This document shows, one piece after another, positions 55,193 through 63,748 of a stretch of 64,000 bases of DNA. Source of the stretch: Chloroflexota bacterium. GTDB lineage: Bacteria > Chloroflexota > Dehalococcoidia > Bin125. The DNA is taken from assembly GCA_009838915.1 (NCBI GenBank), contig VXQT01000011.1:96586-160585 (forward strand), in the 5' to 3' direction. Position 1 is the first letter of the stretch. Every line of letters starts with the position of its first letter. A program made the position numbers and the translations under genes. The notes beneath the pieces were generated by a model. It ran no database searches. It had not been told where the DNA came from and saw only the letters and a list, made by a program, of their open reading frames with translations.

Positions 55193-56026
55193 CTAGCCCG
55201 ACAACGACGCCAGGTGCTCGACCGCGTGCAGCATGCTGCGTTCCGTTGGCGTCGCCAATGAGACGAGCCGGTGCGCTCCGGCTTCGCGGTACAGCTCGAC
55301 GGCATCCGAGGTCAGTCGCGCGGGCGGCGTGATCGTGATCTCAATCTCTCCCAGCTCCGCCGGTCGCCCGACCTGATCGGCGAGTCCGTTCAGCCGACGG
55401 ACGTAGTCTGCGGTCTGCTCGGGATCCTGCATCCACCCATACCATCCCTGTCCGCGTTGCGCGGCTCGCCTGAGCGCCGCCTCGGAGTGACCGCCGATGT
55501 GGATCGGCACGCCTCCTGGAGTGGTCGGTCTCGGATGGGCGTCGATGCCGCTGAACTGCCAGAACTCGCCCTCGAAACTCGGATCGTCCTCGGTCCAGAG
55601 CGCGCGCATGGCATCAATGGCCTCGTCGGTGCGTCGGCCGCGTTCGCGGAAGGGCGCGCCGATGGCGTCAAACTCGGGCTGCAGGTATCCCGCGCCAATA
55701 CCGAGGATGACGCGCCCCCCTGAGAGCACGTCGACCGAGGCGAACTCCTTGGCCAGGACGACGGCGTTGCGCTGCGCGATCAGGACGATCCCGGTGCCCA
55801 GCTTGAGCGTCTCGGTGCAGGCCGCAAGGTAAGACAGGACCACCGAGGGGTGGAGAAAGTGGTGCTCGGGATCGGCCGGCGACGGCGCAACTCGAGGCTT
55901 GGGTAAGACCACGTGCTCGCCACACCAGAGCGACTCGAGACCGGACGACTCAGCCGCCTCCGCGATTGTGCGCAGAGTTGCGGGGTCGGAGATGCCGCTG
56001 CCCATGTTGAATATGCCGAGTTTCAT
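55193..56026 (-). CDS. LLM-class flavin-dependent oxidoreductase
   Basis: 277-aa luciferase-like protein, probable F420-dependent group. LGIFNMGSGISDPATL, ESLWCGEHVVLPKPRV, LKLGTGIVLIAQRNAVVLAK, DVLSGGRVILGIGAGYLQPE and GGVPIHIGGHSEAALRRAAQ are the family blocks. The coding end touches the stop codon of the convergent APH 2 gene. It is followed on the left by nothing sharing its strand, and a palindromic repeat lies between it and accC. Substrate unknown. Confidence 0.85.
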   Translation of the reverse strand: MKLGIFNMGSGISDPATLRTIAEAAESSGLESLWCGEHVVLPKPRVAPSPADPEHHFLHPSVVLSYLAACTETLKLGTGIVLIAQRNAVVLAKEFASVDVLSGGRVILGIGAGYLQPEFDAIGAPFRERGRRTDEAIDAMRALWTEDDPSFEGEFWQFSGIDAHPRPTTPGGVPIHIGGHSEAALRRAAQRGQGWYGWMQDPEQTADYVRRLNGLADQVGRPAELGEIEITITPPARLTSDAVELYREAGAHRLVSLATPTERSMLHAVEHLASLSG

Positions 56027-56058
56027 CTCTGTGCTCCTGCTCTGCCTACGTCCGGTGC

Positions 56059-56104
56059 GCCCCCCTCTGCCTTCGGCATCTCCCCCCGCTGCGCGGGGGG
56101 AGAG
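56059..56104 (+). repeat. Dispersed palindromic element, copy 5
   Basis: Forward copy with GCCCCCCTCTGCCTTCGGCA followed by the hairpin CTCCCCCC-GCTGCG-CGGGGGGAG and AG. It lies between the LLM gene and the biotin carboxylase gene, starting 33 bases upstream of the LLM start codon side. Confidence 0.85.
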
Positions 56105-56110
56105 TGAAGA

Positions 56111-57463
56111 TCACGTCCGAAGCAGGCCGTCGGTCAGGGTGACATCGTAGTCGCCGTCGGTGAACGGCTGGGTTTCGATCACACGCTTGAGGAAGGGAAT
56201 GTTGTGCTTCAACCCTTCGATCCTGCAGCCGTCCAGTGCGGTTCGCAGTCGCTTGAGCGCTTCGGCCCGGTCCGATCCGTGGACGATCAGCTTGGCCATC
56301 AGCGGGTCGTAGAAGTGCGAGACCTCGTCGCCTGAGGCGACGCCCGCGTCGAGACGGAGCCAGGGCTCGTTGGGTACCTCAAGCAAGTCGATCGAGCCGG
56401 GACTGGGCAGCAGGGTGTCGGGATCTTCAGCGTAGATGCGTGTTTCGATGGCGTGGCCGGAGACGGGCGGCGGATCGCCGAAGCCGGGTAGCTCTGTCAA
56501 GGGCTCACCGGCGGCGATTCGCAACTGCCACTCGACCAAATCGAGACCCGTGACCATTTCCGTGACCGGATGCTCGACCTGGAGGCGAGTGTTCATCTCC
56601 AGGAAGTAGATCTCGCCTGAGGCGTCGAGCAGGCACTCGACCGTACCTGCATTGCGGTAATTGAGTCCGGCGACGGCACTCCGCACATGTTCGTAGAGGC
56701 GCTCGCGTCGCTCAGGCGCGAGCTGCGGCGCCGGAGCGGGCGCTTCCTCGACTACCTTCTGATGGCGGCGCTGGACGCTGCACTCGCGGTCGCCGATGAT
56801 CGCGGCGTTGCCTCGTCCGTCGCCGAAGACCTGCAGCTCGATGTGATGCGGCTCGACCAGCAAGCGCTCGAGGTAGACCTCGCCGGAGCCAAAGGCGCGT
56901 TGCGCCGAAGACCGGGCGCGACGCAGCATGCGGGTGAACTGGTTCGGCCGCTGCACGGTCGCCATACCGATCCCGCCGCCGCCGTAGGAAGCCTTGATCA
57001 GGAGCGGGTAGCCAACCGACTCCGCCGCGGTTTCGGCGTCTTCGTCGGCGACCGTCGCGGGCGAGCCGGGAATCACGGGCATACCCAGGTCACGCATCGT
57101 CGCGCGCGCCTGGTTCTTGTTGCCCATCAGCTCCATGTGCGCGGCGTCGGGTCCGATAAAGGTGATCCCGCGCTCGTCGCAGGCCTGCGCGAAGTGGCCG
57201 TTCTCGGACAGCAGTCCGTAGCCGGGATGCACCGCGTCGCAGCCGGCCTCAATTGCGGCATCGAGCACCGCCTCGACGTTGATGTACGACTCCGCGACCG
57301 GGGCGGCGCCGATATGGGTTGCACCGTCGGCTTCGCGCACATGCAGCGCGTCGGCGTCAGCCACCGAGTAGACGGCGTGCGATTCGATCCCCAACCTGCG
57401 ACAGGTGCGAGACACGCGAGCGGCGATCTCGCCGCGGTTGGCGATCAGAACGCGCTGGAACAT
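56111..57463 (-). CDS. accC: Acetyl-CoA carboxylase, biotin carboxylase subunit
   Basis: 450-aa ATP-grasp enzyme that carboxylates biotin on a carrier protein. VLIANRGEIAARVSRTCRRL opens it, the ATP loop is KASYGGGGIGMATVQ, IIGDRECSVQRRHQKVVEEA contains the catalytic Arg/Glu elements, and VECLLDASGEIYFLEMNTRL precedes the second substrate site. Full length. It follows the 71-aa biotin carrier by 49 bases; the carboxyltransferase subunits are not in the window. A role in acetyl-, propionyl- or related acyl-CoA carboxylation is possible. Confidence 0.93.
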   Translation of the reverse strand: MFQRVLIANRGEIAARVSRTCRRLGIESHAVYSVADADALHVREADGATHIGAAPVAESYINVEAVLDAAIEAGCDAVHPGYGLLSENGHFAQACDERGITFIGPDAAHMELMGNKNQARATMRDLGMPVIPGSPATVADEDAETAAESVGYPLLIKASYGGGGIGMATVQRPNQFTRMLRRARSSAQRAFGSGEVYLERLLVEPHHIELQVFGDGRGNAAIIGDRECSVQRRHQKVVEEAPAPAPQLAPERRERLYEHVRSAVAGLNYRNAGTVECLLDASGEIYFLEMNTRLQVEHPVTEMVTGLDLVEWQLRIAAGEPLTELPGFGDPPPVSGHAIETRIYAEDPDTLLPSPGSIDLLEVPNEPWLRLDAGVASGDEVSHFYDPLMAKLIVHGSDRAEALKRLRTALDGCRIEGLKHNIPFLKRVIETQPFTDGDYDVTLTDGLLRT

Positions 57464-57512
57464 CTTCGGCTCTTGTTTGGATATGGTTGATTGGCCGTCG
57501 GGTGCGCGCCGC

Positions 57513-57728
57513 TCAGTCGCTCAGCGAGACGAGCAGGTCGCCTTCCTGGACCTGGTCGCCCTGGGCGATGTGCACCTCGGCGACGGTACCGTCATTAGGG
57601 GCTTCGACCGGAATCTCCATTTTCATTGATTCGAGGATGACAAGTTCGTCGCCCTCCTCGACGGTGTCGCCGACGGCGGCGATCAGTTCGAAGATTGTGC
57701 CTGCCATCGGCGAATTGACATCAGCCAT
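57513..57728 (-). CDS. Stand-alone biotin/lipoyl attachment domain protein (biotin carrier)
   Basis: 71-aa beta-barrel domain with the biotinylation motif ILESMKMEIP, Lys36 being the modified residue. It lacks the long N-terminal Pro/Ala part of AccB and so is a minimal carrier, as in some acyl-CoA carboxylases. GGAG lies upstream of ATG 57728. It is directly upstream of accC on the minus strand and divergent from the Trm112 gene. Confidence 0.9.
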   Translation of the reverse strand: MADVNSPMAGTIFELIAAVGDTVEEGDELVILESMKMEIPVEAPNDGTVAEVHIAQGDQVQEGDLLVSLSD

Positions 57729-57851
57729 GTTGCGTAGCTCCACTCCCTGCTCGTGGCATCAGATGCCGGCGCGCGCCTCCAGTTGGCGTACAGTATGGCA
57801 GTATCCCGTCCGCGCTCTCTATGCGCAGTAGTTGTGATCGTGCGGTGTGCC

Positions 57852-58055
57852 ATGAGACGAGAACTGGTGGAACTGCTGGTCTGTCCGGTAACCCGAGAGC
57901 CGCTCAAGCTTGAAGTGGTGAGCGAAGACGAACACGGCGACGTGATTGAGGGCGCGCTGGTCTCGGAGCGAATCAACTTCCGCTACCCGATCGAGGACGG
58001 CATTCCCAACCTGCTCCCACCCGATCTGCAGCGCCGCGCCGACGAGCCGGTCTGA
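57852..58055 (+). CDS. Trm112 family protein
   Basis: 67-aa Trm112p/YcaR-type domain protein: MRRELVELLVCPVTREPLKL at the N-terminus and FRYPIEDGIPNLLPPDL at the C-terminus. The usual zinc ligand set is reduced, with only the first Cys in ELLVCPVT visible, as is common among bacterial members. Eukaryotic Trm112 activates methyltransferases; bacterial roles are not settled. ATG 57852 is chosen as the domain starts at its first residue. Divergent from the biotin carrier. Confidence 0.82.
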   Translation: MRRELVELLVCPVTREPLKLEVVSEDEHGDVIEGALVSERINFRYPIEDGIPNLLPPDLQRRADEPV

Positions 58056-58071
58056 GCCCGGACCGGCCCCG

Positions 58072-58863
58072 CTACTGGTTGAAAACCGGGTCGCGCTTCT
58101 CGAGGAAGGCGGTCACCGCCTCCTCGTGCGAGGGTAGGCGGCGGGATTCACGGTCGCGTGCGCCTTCGCGCTCCATGACGCGATCCAGATTCGGCTCGGT
58201 CACGTTGTCGTTGAGCAGGGTCTTGATCTTGCGGACCACTGCGGTTGGATTGTTGGCGTACTCTTCGGCCTTGGCCAGCGCCGTGGCGAACAGGTCTTCC
58301 TTCGGCACAACGGCGGAGACCAACCCAATCCGGTAGGCCTCGTCCGCCGGAACCATCCGACCCGACAAGCAGATGTCGGTGGCGTGGCCGAGACCTACGA
58401 GCTGCGCGAGCAGCCGCGTCGAGCCGAGCTCGGGCACCAGGCCGACCCTGACAAAGCGGATCGACAGCCTGGTGTCTTCCGCCGCGTAACGCACGTCGCA
58501 GGGCAGCGCCATGGTCAGCCCCACGCCGACCGCGTAGCCGTGGATCGCGGCGATCACCGGCTTCGACTCGCGGATCAGGCGGGTCCAGTTCGTGCCGACT
58601 CGCATCCCTCGGTCACGATTCTGCGCCTCCGGGTCGTCGGCCAGGCGCTGGTTGAAGCCCTGCAGGTCGGCCCCGGCGCAGAACGCACGGCCTTCGCCGG
58701 CGATGACGATTGCGCCGACCCCGTCGTCCGCATTCCACGCTTCAATCTGCGTTGCCATCTCCGACGCCATCTGGTCGGTCCAGGCATTGAGCTTCTCGGG
58801 CCGGTTCAACCGAATCACCCCGACGCGGCCAATCGTCTCGGTCAGGATCTGTTCGTACGTCAT
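58072..58863 (-). CDS. Enoyl-CoA hydratase/isomerase family protein
   Basis: 263-aa crotonase-fold protein. The oxyanion hole is formed by GRAFCAGADLQGF and by AIHGYAVGVGLTMALPCD; FVRVGLVPELGSTRLL carries a Glu at the position of catalytic Glu164 in rat hydratase. The site usually occupied by Glu144 reads Thr, so the reaction may be isomerase- or hydrolase-like. Convergent with Trm112. It may feed a CoA-ester pathway with the biotin carboxylase nearby. Confidence 0.83.
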   Translation of the reverse strand: MTYEQILTETIGRVGVIRLNRPEKLNAWTDQMASEMATQIEAWNADDGVGAIVIAGEGRAFCAGADLQGFNQRLADDPEAQNRDRGMRVGTNWTRLIRESKPVIAAIHGYAVGVGLTMALPCDVRYAAEDTRLSIRFVRVGLVPELGSTRLLAQLVGLGHATDICLSGRMVPADEAYRIGLVSAVVPKEDLFATALAKAEEYANNPTAVVRKIKTLLNDNVTEPNLDRVMEREGARDRESRRLPSHEEAVTAFLEKRDPVFNQ

Positions 58864-58926
58864 CAGTCACCTCTTCGTCGCAGTCGCTCTTGGACAGCTC
58901 AGAGTCTAAACGCAGATACATGCGAC

Positions 58927-58953
58927 TTGACGGCTCCCTATACGCCCTACCCT
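58927..58953 (+). promoter_or_regulatory. Candidate promoter of the MFS-SDR operon
   Basis: TTGACG (58927-58932), 15 bases, TACCCT (58948-58953). The first possible GTG start is only six bases beyond, which would give a leaderless or nearly leaderless transcript. The same box types, TTGACG and TACCTT, occur upstream of aceB. Confidence 0.4.
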
Positions 58954-58959
58954 GCGTGC

Positions 58960-60288
58960 GTGAGTGTGCGACCCAGCCTCAACGGAGTTGACCAGCGTTC
59001 GGCCTGGCGGCGCAATCTGCGTCTCTACCCGCTGTTCTACTTCTTCCACGACCTGCACTTCTGGATGCCGGTCTGGATCATTTTCGTGACTGACGAGGTC
59101 GGACTGAGCTTCGCTCAGCTCGGCGCGATTGGCCCCGCGTTTTATGTAATCTCCTCGTTCGGCCAGCCGTTCGCCGGGGCGCTCGCCGACCGGTTTGGCC
59201 GGGTGCGGACGATCCGTGCCTCGCTGATCATCTTCATGGTCTTCACGGCCTGGTTCGCCTTCTTGGACGGGTTCTGGATGGCGGCGGTCGCCTGGGTGTT
59301 GTGGGGACTGGCGATGGTCACCGTCACCGGTACCGACAGCGCCTTCCTGCACGACACGCTGCAGGCGCTGGGGCGTCAGCGGGACTTCGAACGACAGGCC
59401 GGGCGCGCGTTCGCTGTGAGATCGCTGGCACTCGTGTTGGCGACATTCGCCGGTGGCGTGATCGCCGGCGAAATCGGCGCCCGGGGCGCCCTGCTCTGCG
59501 GTACGACAGCGACCGGACTCGCCCTGTTGATCTCACTCCTGTTCCGCGAACCGCCCAGGCAGGAAGGTGAGACAGAGTCGCGGGGACCGAGCTACATGGA
59601 GTTGCTCAAGGAGACGTTGCGACTGGCCGGTCGAACGCCCACCATCCGCTACTCGCTCATCTTCAGCGCGCTGCTGGTCGCCTCGATGGTGCCGGAGTTC
59701 TACCTGCTGCAGCCGTTCCTCCAGGAGCAGGGAGTCGAAGTCGGTTGGCTCTTCTCCGCCTTGCAGGCGCCGGCGCGGATCGCGACCGTGCTCGCCGCGG
59801 CGCTGGCGTTCTGGCTGGCGATGCGATTCGGCATCGTGCGCACACTGGCATCGATGCCCTTCTGGGTGGTGCTGGTCTACGTCGGCATCGGATTGCTCGA
59901 TCATCTGGGCGCGGTCGCGCTGTTCGTGATCCTCGGACTCGCCCGGGGCGCGCAGATGCCGCTGATGGAGGGCTACCTCAACCGGCGCGTACCGTCCCGA
60001 CTCCGAGCCACGGCGCTCTCGCTCAACCACATGGGCTGGGCCCTGATCATGCTGCCCTTCCTGCCGATTTTCGGCGAAGTCGTGGACGCGTATCCGCTCT
60101 CGACCGTGTTCCACGGCATCGCCGCGTTCTACGGCCCCCTGCTGCTGATCGTGATGATTCTCTGGGTGCGCGCCAACCGTCAGGAAGGCCGACTGCCGCT
60201 GACCTCCACGCTGTCCAACTGGCGGGACATTGTGGCGCTCAAGCCGCAACACCCGGAGCCGGCGGCCAGACCGATCGACATCGACTGA
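58960..60288 (+). CDS. Major facilitator superfamily transporter
   Basis: 442-aa polytopic protein with about twelve hydrophobic segments. The MFS loop 2-3 signature is seen as GALADRFGRVRTIRAS, with the second-half counterpart poorly conserved. The start is uncertain: GTG 58960 or GTG 58966, both very close to the candidate promoter; in-frame sequence farther upstream overlaps antisense to the enoyl-CoA hydratase gene. Ends 11 bases before the SDR gene, so they are an operon. A single-substrate efflux or uptake carrier; substrate unknown. Confidence 0.83.
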   Translation: MSVRPSLNGVDQRSAWRRNLRLYPLFYFFHDLHFWMPVWIIFVTDEVGLSFAQLGAIGPAFYVISSFGQPFAGALADRFGRVRTIRASLIIFMVFTAWFAFLDGFWMAAVAWVLWGLAMVTVTGTDSAFLHDTLQALGRQRDFERQAGRAFAVRSLALVLATFAGGVIAGEIGARGALLCGTTATGLALLISLLFREPPRQEGETESRGPSYMELLKETLRLAGRTPTIRYSLIFSALLVASMVPEFYLLQPFLQEQGVEVGWLFSALQAPARIATVLAAALAFWLAMRFGIVRTLASMPFWVVLVYVGIGLLDHLGAVALFVILGLARGAQMPLMEGYLNRRVPSRLRATALSLNHMGWALIMLPFLPIFGEVVDAYPLSTVFHGIAAFYGPLLLIVMILWVRANRQEGRLPLTSTLSNWRDIVALKPQHPEPAARPIDID

Positions 60289-60299
60289 GAGGACGCATC

Positions 60300-61079
60300 A
60301 TGCCCGAACGACTTGCCGGCAAGAGCGCAATCGTCACAGGAGCCGGTTCTCGCGCGGAAGGCGTCGGCAACGGCCGCGCGACGGCCATCCTCTTCGCCCG
60401 CGAGGGCGCCGACCTGCTGCTCGTCGACCGCGACGAGGAAGCCGTCCAGGCCACGCTCGACATGATCCGCGCCGAAGGCAACGACGCCGCGATCGCCGTC
60501 GCCGACGTGACCTCGACCGAGGACTGCGCGCGGATCGTCGCCGACGCCGTCAGCCGCTACGGCAAGCTCGACGTGCTGCACAACAATGTCGGCATCGGCG
60601 GGCGCGGCACGGTCGAGCAGATCTCGGAGGCCGAGTGGGACCATGTGCAGCGAGTCAACGTGACCTCGATGATGTTGACCTGCAAGCACGCTGTTCCGGC
60701 GCTGCGCGAAAGCGGCGGCGGCGCGATCACCAACGTCTCGTCGATTGCGGCGCTGCGGCCTCGAGGCCTGACCGCGTACAGCGTGAGCAAAGCGGCGGTC
60801 GCGACGCTCACCCAGGCGCTGGCGGTTGATCACGGTCGCGACGGCATCCGCGCCAACTGCATCATGCCGGGTCCGGTCTACACGCCGATGGTCTACGCCG
60901 CGGGCATGTCGGACGAGCTACGCGAGCGGCGCAAGAACGCCAGTCTGCTGAGGCAAGAAGGAGAGCCCTGGGACATCGCCTGGGCGGCGGTCTACCTGGC
61001 CAGCGACGAAGCGAAGTACGTGACCGGCGTGATCCTGCCGATCGACGGCGGCGTCACTGTTCGGGGTCCGGATCGCTAG
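60300..61079 (+). CDS. SDR family oxidoreductase
   Basis: 259-aa SDR: VTGAGSRAEGVGNGRATAIL holds a glycine-rich loop with a three-residue insertion, HNNVG replaces NNAG, catalytic Ser is in ITNVSSIAAL, and YSVSK has the Tyr and Lys. GAGAGGA precedes ATG 60300. It is in an operon with the MFS gene, so the substrate may be transported by it. Its 3-prime end overlaps the convergent FG-GAP lipoprotein gene by 26 bases. Confidence 0.86.
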   Translation: MPERLAGKSAIVTGAGSRAEGVGNGRATAILFAREGADLLLVDRDEEAVQATLDMIRAEGNDAAIAVADVTSTEDCARIVADAVSRYGKLDVLHNNVGIGGRGTVEQISEAEWDHVQRVNVTSMMLTCKHAVPALRESGGGAITNVSSIAALRPRGLTAYSVSKAAVATLTQALAVDHGRDGIRANCIMPGPVYTPMVYAAGMSDELRERRKNASLLRQEGEPWDIAWAAVYLASDEAKYVTGVILPIDGGVTVRGPDR

Positions 61080-62673
61080 CGTCCTCGGTCGGGATCTCGT
61101 AGACCGCGGCGTCTCCGGCGTCTTCTCCGGCTGCGGTATCGGCGAGCCAGGCGCCGACCACGACGGTGCTGCCCGAGACATCGGTCGCCCAGCCGAACTC
61201 GGCGCGTTCCCCGGCCAGCACGGCGTCGACGGGTCCGAACACGCCGACCTCGACCCATTCGTCGTCGCGCAGCTCGAATGCGTAGGCCGCGCCGCTGCGG
61301 TAGGTCTGCGACTCCGGGTGGGCGCGGTGCGGCGCGCCGATGACCATCCGCTCGCCCTCGATCGCCGTGGCGTAGCCGAACCAGTCGCCGGGCTGTGCGT
61401 CGGAGGCGGTCAGCTTGGAGTGGAAGTTCCAGAGATTGTCGAGCTTCCAGACGTAGACCGCGCCCATGCTCCAGAGCGGGTTGTCGTGGTCGTAGCCGCC
61501 GGCGACGAGCCAACTGCCATGTAGGGACACCTGGGAACCAAGTCGGTCGAGCTCCAGTCCGTCGGAGGCCAGCAACCTGCCGGCGAAATTCCACTCGTGG
61601 TTGTAGTGATGCCAGACGAAGACGGCGCCCGCGTCCTCGGCGATCGTGTCGTCGCCGGGCGCGCCGACGACCAGCACGTTGTTGAACAGTTCGATGTCGC
61701 GGCCGAACATTTGACGGTGCGTCGGCTCGGCCGGCGTCAACACCGCCTCTGCCCGCCAGAGCCCCTTGTGCTGACGGAAGACCGTAACCGATCCGGCGCC
61801 CACGCCCTCGACCTGGTCCTCCCAGGCCGAGACGGCGATGCGGTCGCCGAAGATCGCGACACTCCAGCCGAACGAGGCGCCGGTGACCGGTACCGCCGGC
61901 AGCAGCGTGCCGGTCCGGATCCAGTCGCCGCCGACCTTCTCGTAGACGTAGGCGACGCCGGCGTCCTCGACGAAGCTGCCGTCCTCGGTCAGTACGTCCT
62001 CGTAGGGCGCGCCGATCACCAGGCGGCCCTGATCAATGGCAAGCCAGCGCCCGAACCAGCCCAGCGGATCGGCGAACGGCGGCAACAGGTAGGCCGTTTC
62101 GACCCACTCGCCGTCGATCCGCTCGAAGATGAAGACCGCGCCCGTGTCCTCGCCCAGGACGTCGTGGTAGGGCGCACCGACCGCGAGCACGTCGCCCTCG
62201 ATCACGGCCGACCAGCCGTATTCGTCGAACGCCGCCGGTACGCTCGGCGTCAGCGACACGCCCTCGGCCAGCCACTGGCGGACGGGCGGCACCGGCGCGA
62301 TGGATTCCTGCCCCGACTGTCCGTCACTGTCCGCGTACGGACCGTCGGCGCCGTAGCCCTGTTGTCCCTGGCGCGGCGCGACGGTCATTGACTGCGCGGC
62401 GGACGGCTGCTCCGCCTGTTGCTGCATAGATGCCTGGAGCTGGTCAGGCGGTTCGGCGGCTTGTTGCTGCGGCGCCGGCTGCGCGTCGGATTGCTGCGAC
62501 TGCTCGACCTGCTGCTGGACCTCGGCGGTCGCGTCCGGTTGTGAGTCCGCGGGTTGCTCCTGGTCAGCGCTGTCCGAGCAGGCCGCCAGCACGAGGCCAA
62601 TCGAAATGAGCGTAATGAGGAGAGAAACAAACAAGTGACGGGACAGCGTCGGACGCAACGCCATGTCGGCCAT
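61054..62673 (-). CDS. FG-GAP repeat lipoprotein
   Basis: 539-aa exported protein. N-terminal signal with lipobox LAAC, then a Gln/Ala/Pro-rich linker (about residues 40-105), then at least six FG-GAP-type blades with recurring W-FG-W-x-AI and VGAP or VGAW cores (GWSAVIEGDVLAVGAPYHDV, GRWLAIDQGRLVIGAPYEDV and others). This is a beta-propeller of integrin-alpha type for binding on the cell surface. The start at 62673 is favoured over 62694 only weakly. Convergent with the SDR gene; the ends overlap by 26 bases. Confidence 0.82.
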   Translation of the reverse strand: MADMALRPTLSRHLFVSLLITLISIGLVLAACSDSADQEQPADSQPDATAEVQQQVEQSQQSDAQPAPQQQAAEPPDQLQASMQQQAEQPSAAQSMTVAPRQGQQGYGADGPYADSDGQSGQESIAPVPPVRQWLAEGVSLTPSVPAAFDEYGWSAVIEGDVLAVGAPYHDVLGEDTGAVFIFERIDGEWVETAYLLPPFADPLGWFGRWLAIDQGRLVIGAPYEDVLTEDGSFVEDAGVAYVYEKVGGDWIRTGTLLPAVPVTGASFGWSVAIFGDRIAVSAWEDQVEGVGAGSVTVFRQHKGLWRAEAVLTPAEPTHRQMFGRDIELFNNVLVVGAPGDDTIAEDAGAVFVWHHYNHEWNFAGRLLASDGLELDRLGSQVSLHGSWLVAGGYDHDNPLWSMGAVYVWKLDNLWNFHSKLTASDAQPGDWFGYATAIEGERMVIGAPHRAHPESQTYRSGAAYAFELRDDEWVEVGVFGPVDAVLAGERAEFGWATDVSGSTVVVGAWLADTAAGEDAGDAAVYEIPTEDASDPDPEQ

Positions 62674-62782
62674 ATCGGAGTGCCTGCCATTCAATGACTG
62701 ACTTGCCCCGCCGCATCACTGCCCGGACAACGCGGCGCGCCCCGCACTGCGTGTCAGCGTAACTGCGATTGGGCGTTTGGCG

Positions 62783-63580
62783 TTAGCGCCGATAGACAGG
62801 TGGACGCTTCTCGCGGAAGGCGGCCTGCGCCTCGACCGCGTCGTCGCCGCCCATCGTCACCTGCTCCATCGCCAGCGAGAGCGGCAGGACCATGTTGCTG
62901 ACCTGCTTGATCCACTTGTTGATCGGCACCTTCGAGGCGGAAATCGCCGCCAGCGGACCGTTGCTCAGCCGCTCGGCGAGTGCCAGCGCGGTCGGCATCA
63001 GCTCATCGTCCTCGACCACGTCCTGGACGAGGCCCAGCTCCTTCGCCTGCTCGGCCTTGATGTGCTCGCCGGTCATCAGGTAGTACTTGGCGCGCGCGGG
63101 ACCGACCAGCATCGGCCAGATCACGCCGCCGCCGTCGCCCGCGCCGATGCCCATGTTGACGTGCGTATCGCCCAGCACGCCGGAACGGCCGATGTAGACC
63201 ACGTCCGAGAGCAGCGCCACGGTCGCGCCCAGCCCGAGCGCGTAGCCATTGACCGCGGCAATCGTCGGCTTCTCGCAATCGAGCCAGTTGTCGACGATCA
63301 GCCGCGCTTCGTTGAGATCGTTGAGATAGTTCGCGCCCGAGCGTCCGTCGCGGCTGCCGGAGAAGTCGCCGCCGGCGCAGAAGGCGCGCCCGGCGCCGGT
63401 CAGCACCAGCACGCGCGTCTCGGGATCGCGGTTGGCGTCGATCGAGAGCGAGGCCAGCTCGCGGTGCATCGTCGCGTTGACCGCGTTCAGCTTCTCGGGG
63501 CGATTCAGCGTCGCCACGGTCACGCCGTCCGAGCGCTTGTCGATGTCGATGGTCGTGTAGTCGTCGGGGTTGAGGTACAT
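62783..63580 (-). CDS. Enoyl-CoA hydratase/isomerase family protein, catalytic Glu residues replaced
   Basis: 265-aa crotonase-fold protein. GRAFCAGGDFSGS and AVNGYALGLGATVALLSD build the oxyanion hole, but the two catalytic Glu positions appear as Thr (GLGATVAL) and Asp (IGAGDGGGV). Classical hydratase chemistry is therefore doubtful. The C-terminal EAQAAFREKRPPVYRR ends in the family-typical KRPP. First gene on the minus strand in the AT-richer right edge of the window. Confidence 0.83.
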   Translation of the reverse strand: MYLNPDDYTTIDIDKRSDGVTVATLNRPEKLNAVNATMHRELASLSIDANRDPETRVLVLTGAGRAFCAGGDFSGSRDGRSGANYLNDLNEARLIVDNWLDCEKPTIAAVNGYALGLGATVALLSDVVYIGRSGVLGDTHVNMGIGAGDGGGVIWPMLVGPARAKYYLMTGEHIKAEQAKELGLVQDVVEDDELMPTALALAERLSNGPLAAISASKVPINKWIKQVSNMVLPLSLAMEQVTMGGDDAVEAQAAFREKRPPVYRR

Positions 63581-63689
63581 GGTCGGCTCCGGGGGATTTG
63601 CTCCAGGGGAAGTCTCGTCACGCTCAGGCTAAAGGAGACCCACGCCTGAGATTGCGGGGTTGGAACCGGCAGGGGCTTCATCACTCACA

Positions 63690-63748
63690 TATCTTCACGA
63701 TAGTATTCACACTTGGTGACTTACAAGTTATATCATTAGTGATACAAT
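63690..63748 (+). promoter_or_regulatory. Promoter-like region with three operator-like dyads
   Basis: TATC-TTCAC-GATA (63690-63702), TCAC-ACTTG-GTGA (63707-63719) and TATCA-TTAG-TGATA (63731-63744) lie in series; a TACAAT box (63743-63748) overlaps the last. TTACAA 16 bases upstream is a weak -35. The three dyads suggest a repressor array controlling a gene to the right. Confidence 0.45.
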
